Shown here piece after piece: positions 15,852 through 26,154 of a stretch of DNA of 64,000 bases. Origin of the DNA: Yeosuana marina. Lineage in GTDB: Bacteria > Bacteroidota > Bacteroidia > Flavobacteriales > Flavobacteriaceae. The stretch is taken from contig NZ_JAAKGI010000003.1 in the NCBI RefSeq assembly GCF_011762485.1, forward strand, positions 186,001 through 250,000, given 5' to 3'. Position 1 is the stretch's first letter, and each line of letters starts with the position of its first letter. Under the pieces are notes generated by a model. That model ran no database searches. It was given only the letters and a program-made list of their open reading frames with translations, and was not told the origin of the DNA. A program made the translations under genes and the position numbers.

Positions 15852-17639
15852 TTAACCACTCACTTCAATTAACTTGTTTCTGTAAGCTGTTAGAAGTTTA
15901 GATTTAGAAATAAAACCAATATAAACACCATCTCTTACAACCGGTAAATTCCAAGCGCTGCTATCTTGAAATTTTTTCATTATATCAGTCATTTTATCTT
16001 TGTCAATATCAATGATTTCAGGAGGAGCATGCATGATATCGCGAGCTCTTACTTCACCATATAAATCTTGATCAAACATGATAGATCTTAGGTCATCTAA
16101 AAGAATAATACCAGCTAATTCTTTAGTTTTAGCCTTAATAACTGGGAAAATATTTCGTTTAGATAGAATAACAGCTGTATTTACAATTTCTCCTAAATTC
16201 ATATTGGACGTGATAACTGAGAAATTTGTTTCTATAATTCTGTTAATATCTAAAAACATCAATATGTTTTTGTTTTTATCGTGTGTAACAAGTTCGCCTC
16301 TTTTTGCTAATTGAGCCGCATAAATATTATGTGGTATGTAGCGTTTGGTAATCATAAAGGAGATGGAGGCCACAATCATTAATGGAATAAATAATTCGTA
16401 TCCGCCTGTAATTTCAGCAATTAAAAAGATGGCTGTTAACGGAGCTAATAAAACACCAGCCATAAGGCCAGCCATACCAACCATTGCAAAATTGATTAAA
16501 GAGAGGTCGTATCCAAAAAAATAGTTCATTAAAAAGGCAAACAAACTACCTGTTAAACTACCCGTAAAAAGCGTAGGAGCAAAAACACCACCAATACCAC
16601 CAGCTCCAAAGGTTAGAGATGTTGCTATAATTTTAAATAAAATTAAGCCTAAAAGGAATAGACCGATAACGAGAGTATTATTGTTTACTGAATTAAAAAA
16701 ATTGTCGTTAACAACAGCTGTAATATTTCCTCTTAAAACTCTATTAATTGTTTCGTAACCTTCACCAAATAATGGTGGGATAAGATAAACGAGGCCTCCC
16801 AATAGAATACCACCAATTAATAACCGCTTGTAGGGACTGGCAATTTTGCTAAAAAAGTCACTAATTCCAAAATATACTTTGCTAAAATATACTGAAACTA
16901 AGGAAGTAAAAACCCCTAGAAACACATAAAATAAAACATCTTTTAATAAAAATTTATCATCTAAAGTGAAATGCAATAATACATCATCGCCTAAAAAGAA
17001 ATAAGATGTTAAAATAGCTGTTATTGAAGCCAATAACAAAGGAATCATAGAGGCTAAAGTTAGTTCTAAGCTAAAAATTTCTACAGCAAATACAATAGCT
17101 GCTATGGGCGCTTTAAAAATAGCTGACATGGCGCCTGCTGCTGCTGCACCAATTAATAAGTTTCTTGTAGTTTGATTTAAGTGAAAAAGGCGAGCAAAAT
17201 TTGACCCTAGAGCAGCACCGGTTGCAACCGTTGGACCCTCTAGCCCAACAGAACCTCCAAAACCAACCGTTAATGGGGCAGTAATAACAGACGCCCATAT
17301 TTGGTGTTTTGGCATGATGCCTTTTAGTTTGGATATAGCAAATAACGTAGAGGGAATACCATGGCCAACTTTCTTTTTAACTACATATTTTATAAAAATT
17401 AACACGAAAAACAATCCAATAACAGGGAAAATAAAATAAAGATTTTCGTGAATTTCTTTTAAAATAGCTCCTTCTAATACATGCTGAATAAAGTGTGTAG
17501 CATTTTTTAAAGTAACTGCACCCAGACCAGCCAACAGGCCAATTATGGCACTCGAAATATTTATAAACTGCTTATTGGAAATATTTTTATATTTCCATTT
17601 TAAAAATTTCTTAAAGATTTCTTTTGAACGTAAAGGCAT
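15852..17639 (-). CDS. ClC-family chloride channel/transporter with C-terminal CBS pair
   Basis: Inner-membrane anion channel or anion/proton exchanger. The membrane domain has the gating-glutamate motif GSVGLEGPTV (~residue 130), GAGGIGGVFAPTLFTG (~345) and about 16 hydrophobic stretches; two CBS domains cover ~450-590. Two key positions differ from E. coli ClC: the anion-site motif is GHGIP instead of GSGIP, and the residue after the conserved Glu of the VFAVEIF segment is Ile, where exchangers have the internal proton glutamate (IIEE). Substrate and mechanism may therefore differ from the textbook exchanger. It starts 17 bases after aspS ends, so it is probably co-transcribed with it. Confidence 0.9.
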   Translation of the reverse strand: MPLRSKEIFKKFLKWKYKNISNKQFINISSAIIGLLAGLGAVTLKNATHFIQHVLEGAILKEIHENLYFIFPVIGLFFVLIFIKYVVKKKVGHGIPSTLFAISKLKGIMPKHQIWASVITAPLTVGFGGSVGLEGPTVATGAALGSNFARLFHLNQTTRNLLIGAAAAGAMSAIFKAPIAAIVFAVEIFSLELTLASMIPLLLASITAILTSYFFLGDDVLLHFTLDDKFLLKDVLFYVFLGVFTSLVSVYFSKVYFGISDFFSKIASPYKRLLIGGILLGGLVYLIPPLFGEGYETINRVLRGNITAVVNDNFFNSVNNNTLVIGLFLLGLILFKIIATSLTFGAGGIGGVFAPTLFTGSLTGSLFAFLMNYFFGYDLSLINFAMVGMAGLMAGVLLAPLTAIFLIAEITGGYELFIPLMIVASISFMITKRYIPHNIYAAQLAKRGELVTHDKNKNILMFLDINRIIETNFSVITSNMNLGEIVNTAVILSKRNIFPVIKAKTKELAGIILLDDLRSIMFDQDLYGEVRARDIMHAPPEIIDIDKDKMTDIMKKFQDSSAWNLPVVRDGVYIGFISKSKLLTAYRNKLIEVSG

Positions 17640-17656
17640 TATTTTTTCAGATAATT

Positions 17657-19414
17657 TTATTTGTCTAATCCTTCTAATTTAATATGCAATTCTTTTAACT
17701 GGTTTTGATCAATAAAAGCTGGAGCATCAATCATAATATCACGACCAGAATTATTTTTTGGGAACGCAATAAAATCCCTTATAATTTCTTGACCGGCTAA
17801 TATGGCGACTAATCTGTCTAATCCAAAGGCTAAACCACCATGTGGTGGCGCACCATATTGAAAGGCATCCATTAAAAATCCAAATTGTGCTTTTGCTTCT
17901 TCTTCTGTAAACCCTAAATAATCAAACATTAAAGATTGTGTTTTTTTATCGTGAATACGGATAGAACCTCCTCCAATTTCATTTCCGTTCAAAACTAAAT
18001 CGTAAGCATTGGCCTTAACATCTCCAGGATTTGTAGCTAATAATTCTAATTGCCCTGGTTTAGGAGATGTAAAAGGGTGATGCATAGCGTGATAACGCTT
18101 AGTGTCTTCGTCCCATTCTAAAAGTGGAAAATCAATAACCCATAATGGCGCAAACTCGTTTGGTTTGCGTAACCCTAAGCGTGTTGCCAATTCCATTCTT
18201 AGAGCACTTAATTGAGGTCTTACTTTATAAGTTTCACCAGACAAAACACATATTAAATCTCCTGGTTTAGCACCAGTAATTTCTGCCCATTTTGCGAAAT
18301 CGTCTTGGTCGTAAAATTTATCTACAGATGATTTATAAGTTCCATCTTCATTACAACGACAATACACCATTCCTAAAGCTCCAACTTGCGGGCGTTTTAC
18401 CCAATCAATAAGTTGATCTATTTCTTTTCTTGTATATACATTTCCACCAGGAACAGCGATACCAACAACTAATTCGGCACTATTAAAAACACCAAAATCT
18501 TTATGTTGCGTAACACTATTTAGCTCGCCAAACTCCATACCAAAACGAATATCTGGTTTGTCATTACCGTATAGACGCATGGCATCATCGTACAACATTC
18601 TGGGAAATTTTTCTACCTCTATACCATTAATTTCTTTAAGTAAATGACGTGTTAATCCCTCAAAAGCATTTAAAATATCTTCTTGTTCAACAAATGCCAT
18701 TTCACAGTCAATCTGTGTAAACTCGGGTTGTCTGTCGGCACGTAAATCCTCATCTCTAAAACATTTTACAATTTGAAAATATTTGTCCATCCCGCCAACC
18801 ATAAGCAATTGCTTGAAGGTTTGTGGAGATTGAGGTAAGGCGTAAAACTGACCCGCATTCATGCGAGAAGGTACCACGAAATCGCGCGCTCCTTCTGGAG
18901 TTGATTTTATTAAATACGGTGTTTCAACTTCTATAAAACCTTCTTTTGATAAATAGTTCCTTACAGCTTGCGCAACGTTATGTCTAAAAATTAAACTGTT
19001 TTTTACAGGGTTACGACGAATATCTAAATAACGATATTTCATTCGTAGTTCTTCACCTCCATCGGTTTTATCTTCAATAGTAAAAGGAGGCAATAACGCT
19101 TTGTTAAGAATAGTCAATTCTGATACTAAAATTTCAATCTCACCAGTTGGGATATTTGGATTCTTAGAACTACGCTCAATAACGTTTCCTTTAACTTGAA
19201 TTACAAATTCCCTACCAAGAAGTTTGGCCTCTTGGATAATAGCTTTTGGGGTACGTTCTTCATCAAAAATAAGTTGCGTTATACCGTAGCGATCACGAAG
19301 GTCTACCCAAATCATAAATCCTTTATCACGAGATTTTTGAACCCAGCCAGCTAATGTTACTTCTGTATTTATATGTGATGCATTTAACTCACCACAATTA
19401 TGACTTCGATACAT
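17657..19414 (-). CDS. aspS: Aspartyl-tRNA synthetase (bacterial type)
   Basis: Charges tRNA-Asp. Class II synthetase of the bacterial type: N-terminal OB-fold anticodon domain ([10 protein letters not shown]..., ~1-105), motif 2 with [18 protein letters not shown] near residue 215, an inserted GAD-type domain (~290-410), and motif 3 [15 protein letters not shown] near the end. 585 aa suits the family. No asparaginyl/glutamyl amidotransferase is seen here and a separate asnS is present at 44264-45697, so a discriminating AspRS is likely. Confidence 0.97.
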   Translation of the reverse strand: MYRSHNCGELNASHINTEVTLAGWVQKSRDKGFMIWVDLRDRYGITQLIFDEERTPKAIIQEAKLLGREFVIQVKGNVIERSSKNPNIPTGEIEILVSELTILNKALLPPFTIEDKTDGGEELRMKYRYLDIRRNPVKNSLIFRHNVAQAVRNYLSKEGFIEVETPYLIKSTPEGARDFVVPSRMNAGQFYALPQSPQTFKQLLMVGGMDKYFQIVKCFRDEDLRADRQPEFTQIDCEMAFVEQEDILNAFEGLTRHLLKEINGIEVEKFPRMLYDDAMRLYGNDKPDIRFGMEFGELNSVTQHKDFGVFNSAELVVGIAVPGGNVYTRKEIDQLIDWVKRPQVGALGMVYCRCNEDGTYKSSVDKFYDQDDFAKWAEITGAKPGDLICVLSGETYKVRPQLSALRMELATRLGLRKPNEFAPLWVIDFPLLEWDEDTKRYHAMHHPFTSPKPGQLELLATNPGDVKANAYDLVLNGNEIGGGSIRIHDKKTQSLMFDYLGFTEEEAKAQFGFLMDAFQYGAPPHGGLAFGLDRLVAILAGQEIIRDFIAFPKNNSGRDIMIDAPAFIDQNQLKELHIKLEGLDK

Positions 19415-19469
19415 ATATTAGAAATTAAAACACTTAATGCTAAAAACATAGCACGAATTAAACAGGGTG

Positions 19470-19477
19470 CAAATTTA
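19470..19477 (-). promoter_or_regulatory. Putative -7 element of aspS
   Basis: Minus-strand TAAATTTG matches TAnnTTTG, giving a leader of roughly 50 bases to the aspS ATG. No convincing -33 element is seen. Confidence 0.4.
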
Positions 19478-19684
19478 GGAAGATATCTTATTAATAAACT
19501 AAGATTTAGTGTATAATTTATATCTTATTAGTATAATTTTTTAAATTATTTATTCCTAATTAATTAACTAAAAGACGCTATTTAATTTGTTAAAAAGCCA
19601 AATTAATTGTTATCAAGACAATTATTTTGTAATTTTCTTCACACTTATTCAAAATAATTTAATACTAACTCTAACAATTAACTT

Positions 19685-22564
19685 ATGAAAAAAACTTTAC
19701 AATTTAACTTTTATTTGTTTGTATTACTGTTTTCTCCGCTAGCTATGATGGCTCAGGGAATGATTACGGGAACAGTAATTGAGACAAGTTCTAACAGTCC
19801 TATTCCTGGGGCTAACGTAATCATTAAAGGTACTACAACGGGTACTGTTACTGATTTTGATGGTAACTTTAGTTTAAATGTAGCTAGTTTTCCAGCTACG
19901 ATTGTAATATCCTCTCTTGGATATGACACTAAAGAAGTCGCCGTATCATCGGGACAAAAAATTACGGTGTCACTAACAGAAGGTGTTGCTTTAGATGAAG
20001 TGATGCTTATTGGTACAAGAAACCCGAATCGATCGTCAATTGATACGGCCGTACCAGTTGATGTAATTGATGTATCTGAACTAGTTACTGCAGGTCCACA
20101 AGTAAATCTAAATCAAATTTTAAATTATGTAGCACCTTCTTTTACCTCAAACACTCAAACCATTTCAGATGGTACAGATCATGTTGATCCGGCCTCTTTG
20201 AGAGGTTTAGGGCCAGATCAAGTATTAGTTTTAATTAATGGAAAGAGGCGTCATAACTCCTCTTTAATCAATGTTAACGGAACCTTTGGGCGTGGTAGTG
20301 TAGGAACTGATTTAAATGCGATTCCAGCAGCATCAATAGCTCGTATTGAGGTTTTACGTGACGGAGCCGCCGCACAATATGGATCGGATGCTATTGCGGG
20401 TGTCATTAATATAGTACTAAAGAAAAGTACCAATGAATTAATGTTAAACGTTACAAGCGGTGCAAATTTCTCAAAGAATGCCAATGATCAAACTGGTGGA
20501 GTAGATGGAGAAACAACTAATGTTAGTGCCAACTATGGTTTAGACCTTGGTGATAAAGGAGGATTCATCAATTTTACTGGTGATTTTGATGTTAGACAGG
20601 ATTATAGCAGAATGAAAGAATGGGAAGGAACTATTTTCAATCTGTATAATACAGTTGAACGATTTGCTAATAATGATGGATATGATTTATCTCAATTATT
20701 AGATGATGATGTAACTGATGTTATTCAGTATGCAAACCAAGCGGGAATTGTATTAAATGGAGCATCGACCAAAGCAGACTTACAGCCAATTTTATCTGGT
20801 GATAATACGGCTGCAGAGTTAGCAGCTAGAGGATTGACAAGAAGCGACTTTAATATGCGCGTTGGCCAATCTGCTTTGCGTGGTGGTCGTTTTTTCGCAA
20901 ATTTCTCTTTGCCTTTAGATGATAAAGGAACCGAGTTGTATTCTTTTGCGGGCTTAAGTTCAAGAACAGGAAATTCAGCCGGGTTTTATAGATTGCCTAA
21001 TCAGAGTAGAACGTATACGCCTGCATACATTAACGGGTTTTTACCAGAAATTAATTCAACTATCAGTGATAAATCAATTGCTGTAGGGATTAAAGGTAAA
21101 ATTAACGATTGGGATGTTGATTTTAGTAATACCTATGGAAAAAACTCTTTTTTATACACCATTGGTAATACCTACAACGCTTCTATGCAAAAAGCATCTC
21201 CAACATTTTTTGATGCTGGTGGATTTTCGTTTGCACAAAACACAACCAATTTAGATATCAGTAAGTTTTATGATGATATTATGTCTGGTTTAAACGTGGC
21301 TTTTGGTGCTGAATATCGTTTAGAAAATTATGAAATTGTTGCGGGCGAGCAACCTTCGTATGCACAATACACGGCAGATGGTCAGGTAATTACATTAGCT
21401 TCACAAATACCTGCAAAAGATTTCTTTGGAGCTTCAAGACCTGGCGGATCTCAAGTATTTCCTGGATTTAGTCCGGCTAACGAATTATCTAGAGGACGAA
21501 GTAGTGTAGCAGGGTATTTTGATTTGGAAGCAGACATTACTGAAAGTTTTCTATTAAGTGGAGCCTTACGATTTGAAGATTATTCAGATTTTGGTTCAAC
21601 GCTTAATGTTAAAGTGGCTACAAGATTAAAAGCTGGAGAAAACACTAATTTTAGAGCCGCATTTAATACGGGCTTTAGGGCGCCATCTTTGCATCAATTG
21701 AATTTTAATTCGACTTCAACTATTTTTGATAATGCTGGAAATCCACAAGAAGTTGGAACATTCTCAAATGATAGTAAGGCTGCTAAATTATTGGGAATTC
21801 CACAATTAAAACAAGAAACATCAAAAAGTGTTAGTTTAGGGTTTACATCTAAATTTCCTGATGCCCACTTAACACTAACTGTTGATGGCTATTGGGTTGG
21901 TATCAATGATAGAGTTGTCTACACAGGTCAATTTAAAGGACCTGGAACAGGAACAGAATTGGATAAGTTATTATCTCAAGCCAACGCTTCTGCGGCATCC
22001 TTTTTTGCTAACGCCATTGATACAGAGTCACGAGGATTAGATGTTGTAATAACTCATGATGCCAGAGTAGGAACATCTGCAAAATTAAAAAGTGATTTAT
22101 CTGGAACGTTTTCTAAAACAAAACAAGTGGGTGGTATTAAAGCATCACAAGTTTTAATTAATGCTGGTCAAGTTGGCACCTATTTCCCAGAAGATAGCCG
22201 GGTATACTTAGAAGAAGCTGTGCCAAGAACTAAAATCAACCTATCAAATAGTTTAACAACAGATAAGTTTAATGTCTTTTTAAGAAATGTTTGGTTTGGT
22301 AAAGTTACTGAAGCAACTTCAACAGTTGCTAACCAACAAGTATTTGGATCAAAATTAGTAACTGATTTATCTTTTGGATATAAAGTAGCAGAGAGCACAA
22401 CCATTACTATAGGTGCAAATAATTTGTTTGATATCTATCCAGATAGAGCGGCACCTCAGTTTAATAACCGAAGTGATGGTCGTTTTGATTGGTCAAGAAG
22501 AGCCCAACAATTTGGAATTGGAGGCCGTTTTCTTTTTGCTAGATTAAGTTTTAATCTTAAATAA
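19685..22564 (+). CDS. TonB-dependent outer-membrane receptor (siderophore/cofactor type)
   Basis: 959 aa. Signal peptide (...PLAMMAQG), CarboxypepD-regulatory-like domain (~25-105), plug (~115-240) with LRGLGPDQVLVLINGKRRH and IEVLRDGAAAQYGSDAIAGV, then a barrel ending FARLSFNLK. The RGLGPDQVLVLINGKRRH plug is typical of stand-alone TonB receptors (FecA/BtuB-like); no SusD gene is adjacent, so it is not a polysaccharide SusCD pair. No PHO-box-like repeats precede it, unlike the receptor at 7908-10757. The ligand cannot be told from sequence. Ends at a bidirectional terminator. Confidence 0.9.
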   Translation: MKKTLQFNFYLFVLLFSPLAMMAQGMITGTVIETSSNSPIPGANVIIKGTTTGTVTDFDGNFSLNVASFPATIVISSLGYDTKEVAVSSGQKITVSLTEGVALDEVMLIGTRNPNRSSIDTAVPVDVIDVSELVTAGPQVNLNQILNYVAPSFTSNTQTISDGTDHVDPASLRGLGPDQVLVLINGKRRHNSSLINVNGTFGRGSVGTDLNAIPAASIARIEVLRDGAAAQYGSDAIAGVINIVLKKSTNELMLNVTSGANFSKNANDQTGGVDGETTNVSANYGLDLGDKGGFINFTGDFDVRQDYSRMKEWEGTIFNLYNTVERFANNDGYDLSQLLDDDVTDVIQYANQAGIVLNGASTKADLQPILSGDNTAAELAARGLTRSDFNMRVGQSALRGGRFFANFSLPLDDKGTELYSFAGLSSRTGNSAGFYRLPNQSRTYTPAYINGFLPEINSTISDKSIAVGIKGKINDWDVDFSNTYGKNSFLYTIGNTYNASMQKASPTFFDAGGFSFAQNTTNLDISKFYDDIMSGLNVAFGAEYRLENYEIVAGEQPSYAQYTADGQVITLASQIPAKDFFGASRPGGSQVFPGFSPANELSRGRSSVAGYFDLEADITESFLLSGALRFEDYSDFGSTLNVKVATRLKAGENTNFRAAFNTGFRAPSLHQLNFNSTSTIFDNAGNPQEVGTFSNDSKAAKLLGIPQLKQETSKSVSLGFTSKFPDAHLTLTVDGYWVGINDRVVYTGQFKGPGTGTELDKLLSQANASAASFFANAIDTESRGLDVVITHDARVGTSAKLKSDLSGTFSKTKQVGGIKASQVLINAGQVGTYFPEDSRVYLEEAVPRTKINLSNSLTTDKFNVFLRNVWFGKVTEATSTVANQQVFGSKLVTDLSFGYKVAESTTITIGANNLFDIYPDRAAPQFNNRSDGRFDWSRRAQQFGIGGRFLFARLSFNLK

Positions 22565-22582
22565 TTTAAAAAGTGTATAAAG

Positions 22583-22616
22583 AAAAAAAGCCTCGACTTT
22601 TGTCGAGGCTTTTTTA
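22583..22616. terminator. Bidirectional rho-independent terminator
   Basis: Stem AAAAAAGCCTCGAC / GTCGAGGCTTTTTT with a TTTT loop, between the + strand TonB receptor and the minus-strand efflux operon. Confidence 0.92.
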
Positions 22617-22685
22617 TTGTCGGTAAGGACAAAGTTTGTTAACTAGAAAAATCTTTTTTACAAGACTTTTCCTAAACTAAGAACT

Positions 22686-25600
22686 TTATTTACCCAAAGG
22701 TAACATATCGTCTTTTGCGTACTTAATTTTAGCGCGATTAGATAGGTAAAACATAGCCGGAACAACTACCAAAGTTAGGAACGTTGCGAAAATCAATCCG
22801 AAAATAACAGTCCATGCCAATGGTCCCCAAAATATTACGTTATCTCCGCCAACATAAATGTTTGGATCGAATTTGGTAAACAATCCGAAGAAATCGATAT
22901 TCAATCCAACTGCAAGTGGAATCAATCCTAAAACTGTTGTAATTGCCGTTAAAAGCACAGGTCGTAAACGCGATTTTCCACCAGCGATAATCAGTTCGTA
23001 ATACATTTGTTTGGTTAAGTATTGTTCATCATCAATGCCTAATTCTTCTTTTTTACGATCTATTAGGATTTGGGTGTAATCGATGAGTACGATGGCATTG
23101 TTAACCACAATTCCTGCAAGCGAGATAATTCCCATCATAGTCATAATTACCACAAAATCCATTTGAAAAATTACTAAGCCTAAAAATACGCCAGCTAAAC
23201 TTAACACGACAGCACTAAGGATGATGATTGGTTTTGAAATAGAACTGAATTGTGCTACCAAAATCAATAGGATACCTCCTAGTGCGAACAATAAAGCTTT
23301 CATTAAAAAAGCTTGATTTTCTGCTTGTTTTTCCTGTTCTCCAGTAAATTTAAAGTTAATGTCTGAAGGCATTTCGTAACTATTAAGGTCTTGTTTGAGC
23401 TCATTTACGATTTCGGTAGGATTATAACCACCCAAAACATTAGAATATATAGTTATAACGCGTTTTAAGTTTTTTCGTTTTATGACGTTGAAAGCTTCAA
23501 TATTTGTTTTTTTCACCAAAGGTGCAATGGGAATTTGTACTAACTGTCCTTTATTGTTTCTAAAGGTAATAGGCTGATTCAAAATTGTGCTTTCATCATA
23601 TCTATCGGCACTATTAAAGCGCACATTAATTGGGTAGTCATCTTTACCATCTTTATAGGTTGAAGCTTCTTGCCCAAAAATAGAACGACGAATAGTATTG
23701 CCTATTTGTGCTGTGGAAACTCCTAATTGTCCCGCTTTTTGTCGGTCAATTCGTAAATCTAATTCAGGTTTCGATTTATTGACATCCACTTTGAGTTCCT
23801 CAATACCAGCAACGCCTAAACTTTCAATATACGCTCTCATATTTTTGGCTACAATTAGCATTCGGTCGTAATCGTCACCACTAATTTCAATATTTATTGG
23901 GTAGCCAGTTGGTGGACCAGCGGCATCTTTTTCAACTACTACAGACGCTCCTGGAAAGCCTCTTACAGCACTCCTAACTTCTTCTAAAACGGTACTACTT
24001 TTAACACCTCTTCGTAATTGGAAATCGCGCATAGATAGCGTAACTTTTGCTCTATGTGGCATATCACTTTGATTACCACTTTCGGTTTGTGGATTTCCAG
24101 AGCCTTTACCAACCTGTGAAACCGCTGACTCTACCATGTAATTATAACCATCAGCGTCTTCATATTTTTTAATGGTTTTATAAATGCGTTGCTCAATTTG
24201 TTTTGTGAGCTCATTGGTTTTTTCAATAGCTGTACCTTCTGGATATTCTATGTAAGTAATGATTTGATTCGGTTCGTTTTCAGGAAAAAATAAAACCTTT
24301 GGTTGCGCAATGCCTGTTAATATGAATGAAAATATAAGTAATACAAAGGTTCCTATTAAAACCACATAAGCCATTTTACCGTTAATGGCCTTACTTAATG
24401 TTAATTCGTAAAAATCCTCTAATTTATTAAGCCATTTGTTTTGGAAATAATCAATTGCACCTTTTAAGAAGTACTTGTAAGCCCATAACATGATAGCTGT
24501 TAAAATAGATAAATTACCAAAGCCAACTAAGGTACCAGAGTTTATAGCAAGTCCTCCAACTAATAAAAGAACACCAACAAAAAACATGATTAAACTCCAA
24601 CGTATTAATTTACGTTTTGATAGCGGTTCCTCTTCAATTTTCATAAAACGTGCTGTGAGCATGGAGTTAATTACTAATGCGACAAATAGCGATGAGGTTA
24701 ACACGACAGAAAGCGTAATTGGAAAGTAAATCATAAACTTACCAATAGTTCCTGGCCATAATCCTAAAGGAAAAAATGCTGCTAACGTGGTAGCCGTTGA
24801 TGCTATAATAGGCCATGCTATTTCTCCCATACCTTGTTTAGCGGCTTTTAATCTTGGCATTCCTTGCGACATTAACGAATACACATTCTCTACAACCACA
24901 ATACCATTATCAACCAACATACCGAGCCCCATAACCAATCCAAACAAAATCATGGTGTTCATTGTGTAACCAAACGAACTTAAAATGATAAGCGACATTA
25001 GCATTGAGAGAGGAATGGCAAATCCAACAAATAAAGCATTCCTAAATCCTAAAAAGAACATGAGGACTCCAACTACCAAAATAATTCCAAAAATGATATT
25101 GTTAACCAAATCATTTACTTGGTTTTCGGTTTTGATGGACTGATCATTGGAAGTCGAAATATGTAAGCCTTCAGGGAAAAAATCAGCTTTTTCCTTCTTA
25201 ATAATCTCTTTAATTTGCTCAACAGCTTGGATCATATTTTTGCCAGAACGCTTTTTAACATCAAGCATTACTACGGGCTTCCCATATTCTCTAGCATAAG
25301 TTGTTGCATCTTGTTCTTTAAAACTAATTTGAGCAATGTCTTTTAAATACACATTGCCTCCATCCTTTTTCACAATAATATTTTCTAATTCTGAAGGAGA
25401 ATCAATTTCGCCTATAATTCGAATATTCTTTTGAAAATTATTATTAATAATATTACCCCCAGAAACAGTTTTATTTTCATAATTAATGGCATTAATAACG
25501 TCATCAAAACTTACCATAGCTGCGGACATTTTGTAGATATCTACAGCAACTTCAACTTCTTTATCGTCTACACCCCGTATGGTAGCCTCTTTAATTTGCG

Positions 25601-26147
25601 GTAAGAGTTCAATTTTATCCTGTAAATGTTCGGCATAATCCTTTAGCTGGTCTGAGGTATAATTTCCTGTAAGATTGATGTTAAGAATTGGCATTTCTTC
25701 AGAAATATTCAAATCAAATGCATTGGGTTCAGCCTTAGAGCCATTACTCAGGGTTGGCCAGGTAACATCAGTTTTTACTTGATCAATTTTGTCTTTAACA
25801 CGTTGTTTGGCTTCAAAAATGGGTACTGTTTCTTCAAACTCTACCAAAATTGTTGAGTAATCTTGAACTGTTTGAGAGGTTATTTCTTTAACATCACTGA
25901 TGTTTTTAAATTCCTCCTCAAGAGGTTCTGTGATAAACTTTTCAATATCTTCGGCAGAGTTTCCAGGATTTAAAGTACTAACATAAATCTTAGTTTCAAT
26001 AATTTCAGGGAATGATTCTCTTGGCATATTGTAATAGGCCATAGCGCCACCAATTAACACAATAAGAATGATGACATAAACCGTCATTCGATTGTCGATG
26101 GCCCAAGTAGAAAGTTTAAAATCTTTATAGTTGTTTTTAGTGCTCAT
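22686..26147 (-). CDS. RND efflux pump inner-membrane permease (AcrB/MdtC-like)
   Basis: Proton-driven efflux permease, 1153 aa. It begins with a cytoplasmic segment and TM1 (MTVYVIILIVLIGGAMAYY). Two large periplasmic loops and two six-helix bundles follow; TM4 carries the proton-relay-type segment LGMLVDNGIVVVENVYSLM and the second half has LAGIVVNNAIVLIDY. It is somewhat longer than E. coli AcrB (1049 aa). Last gene of a tetR-tolC-adaptor-permease operon (7 bases after the adaptor). Substrates (drugs, bile-type compounds or fatty acids) cannot be told. Confidence 0.94.
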   Translation of the reverse strand: MSTKNNYKDFKLSTWAIDNRMTVYVIILIVLIGGAMAYYNMPRESFPEIIETKIYVSTLNPGNSAEDIEKFITEPLEEEFKNISDVKEITSQTVQDYSTILVEFEETVPIFEAKQRVKDKIDQVKTDVTWPTLSNGSKAEPNAFDLNISEEMPILNINLTGNYTSDQLKDYAEHLQDKIELLPQIKEATIRGVDDKEVEVAVDIYKMSAAMVSFDDVINAINYENKTVSGGNIINNNFQKNIRIIGEIDSPSELENIIVKKDGGNVYLKDIAQISFKEQDATTYAREYGKPVVMLDVKKRSGKNMIQAVEQIKEIIKKEKADFFPEGLHISTSNDQSIKTENQVNDLVNNIIFGIILVVGVLMFFLGFRNALFVGFAIPLSMLMSLIILSSFGYTMNTMILFGLVMGLGMLVDNGIVVVENVYSLMSQGMPRLKAAKQGMGEIAWPIIASTATTLAAFFPLGLWPGTIGKFMIYFPITLSVVLTSSLFVALVINSMLTARFMKIEEEPLSKRKLIRWSLIMFFVGVLLLVGGLAINSGTLVGFGNLSILTAIMLWAYKYFLKGAIDYFQNKWLNKLEDFYELTLSKAINGKMAYVVLIGTFVLLIFSFILTGIAQPKVLFFPENEPNQIITYIEYPEGTAIEKTNELTKQIEQRIYKTIKKYEDADGYNYMVESAVSQVGKGSGNPQTESGNQSDMPHRAKVTLSMRDFQLRRGVKSSTVLEEVRSAVRGFPGASVVVEKDAAGPPTGYPINIEISGDDYDRMLIVAKNMRAYIESLGVAGIEELKVDVNKSKPELDLRIDRQKAGQLGVSTAQIGNTIRRSIFGQEASTYKDGKDDYPINVRFNSADRYDESTILNQPITFRNNKGQLVQIPIAPLVKKTNIEAFNVIKRKNLKRVITIYSNVLGGYNPTEIVNELKQDLNSYEMPSDINFKFTGEQEKQAENQAFLMKALLFALGGILLILVAQFSSISKPIIILSAVVLSLAGVFLGLVIFQMDFVVIMTMMGIISLAGIVVNNAIVLIDYTQILIDRKKEELGIDDEQYLTKQMYYELIIAGGKSRLRPVLLTAITTVLGLIPLAVGLNIDFFGLFTKFDPNIYVGGDNVIFWGPLAWTVIFGLIFATFLTLVVVPAMFYLSNRAKIKYAKDDMLPLGK

Positions 26148-26154
26148 GTGTTGC

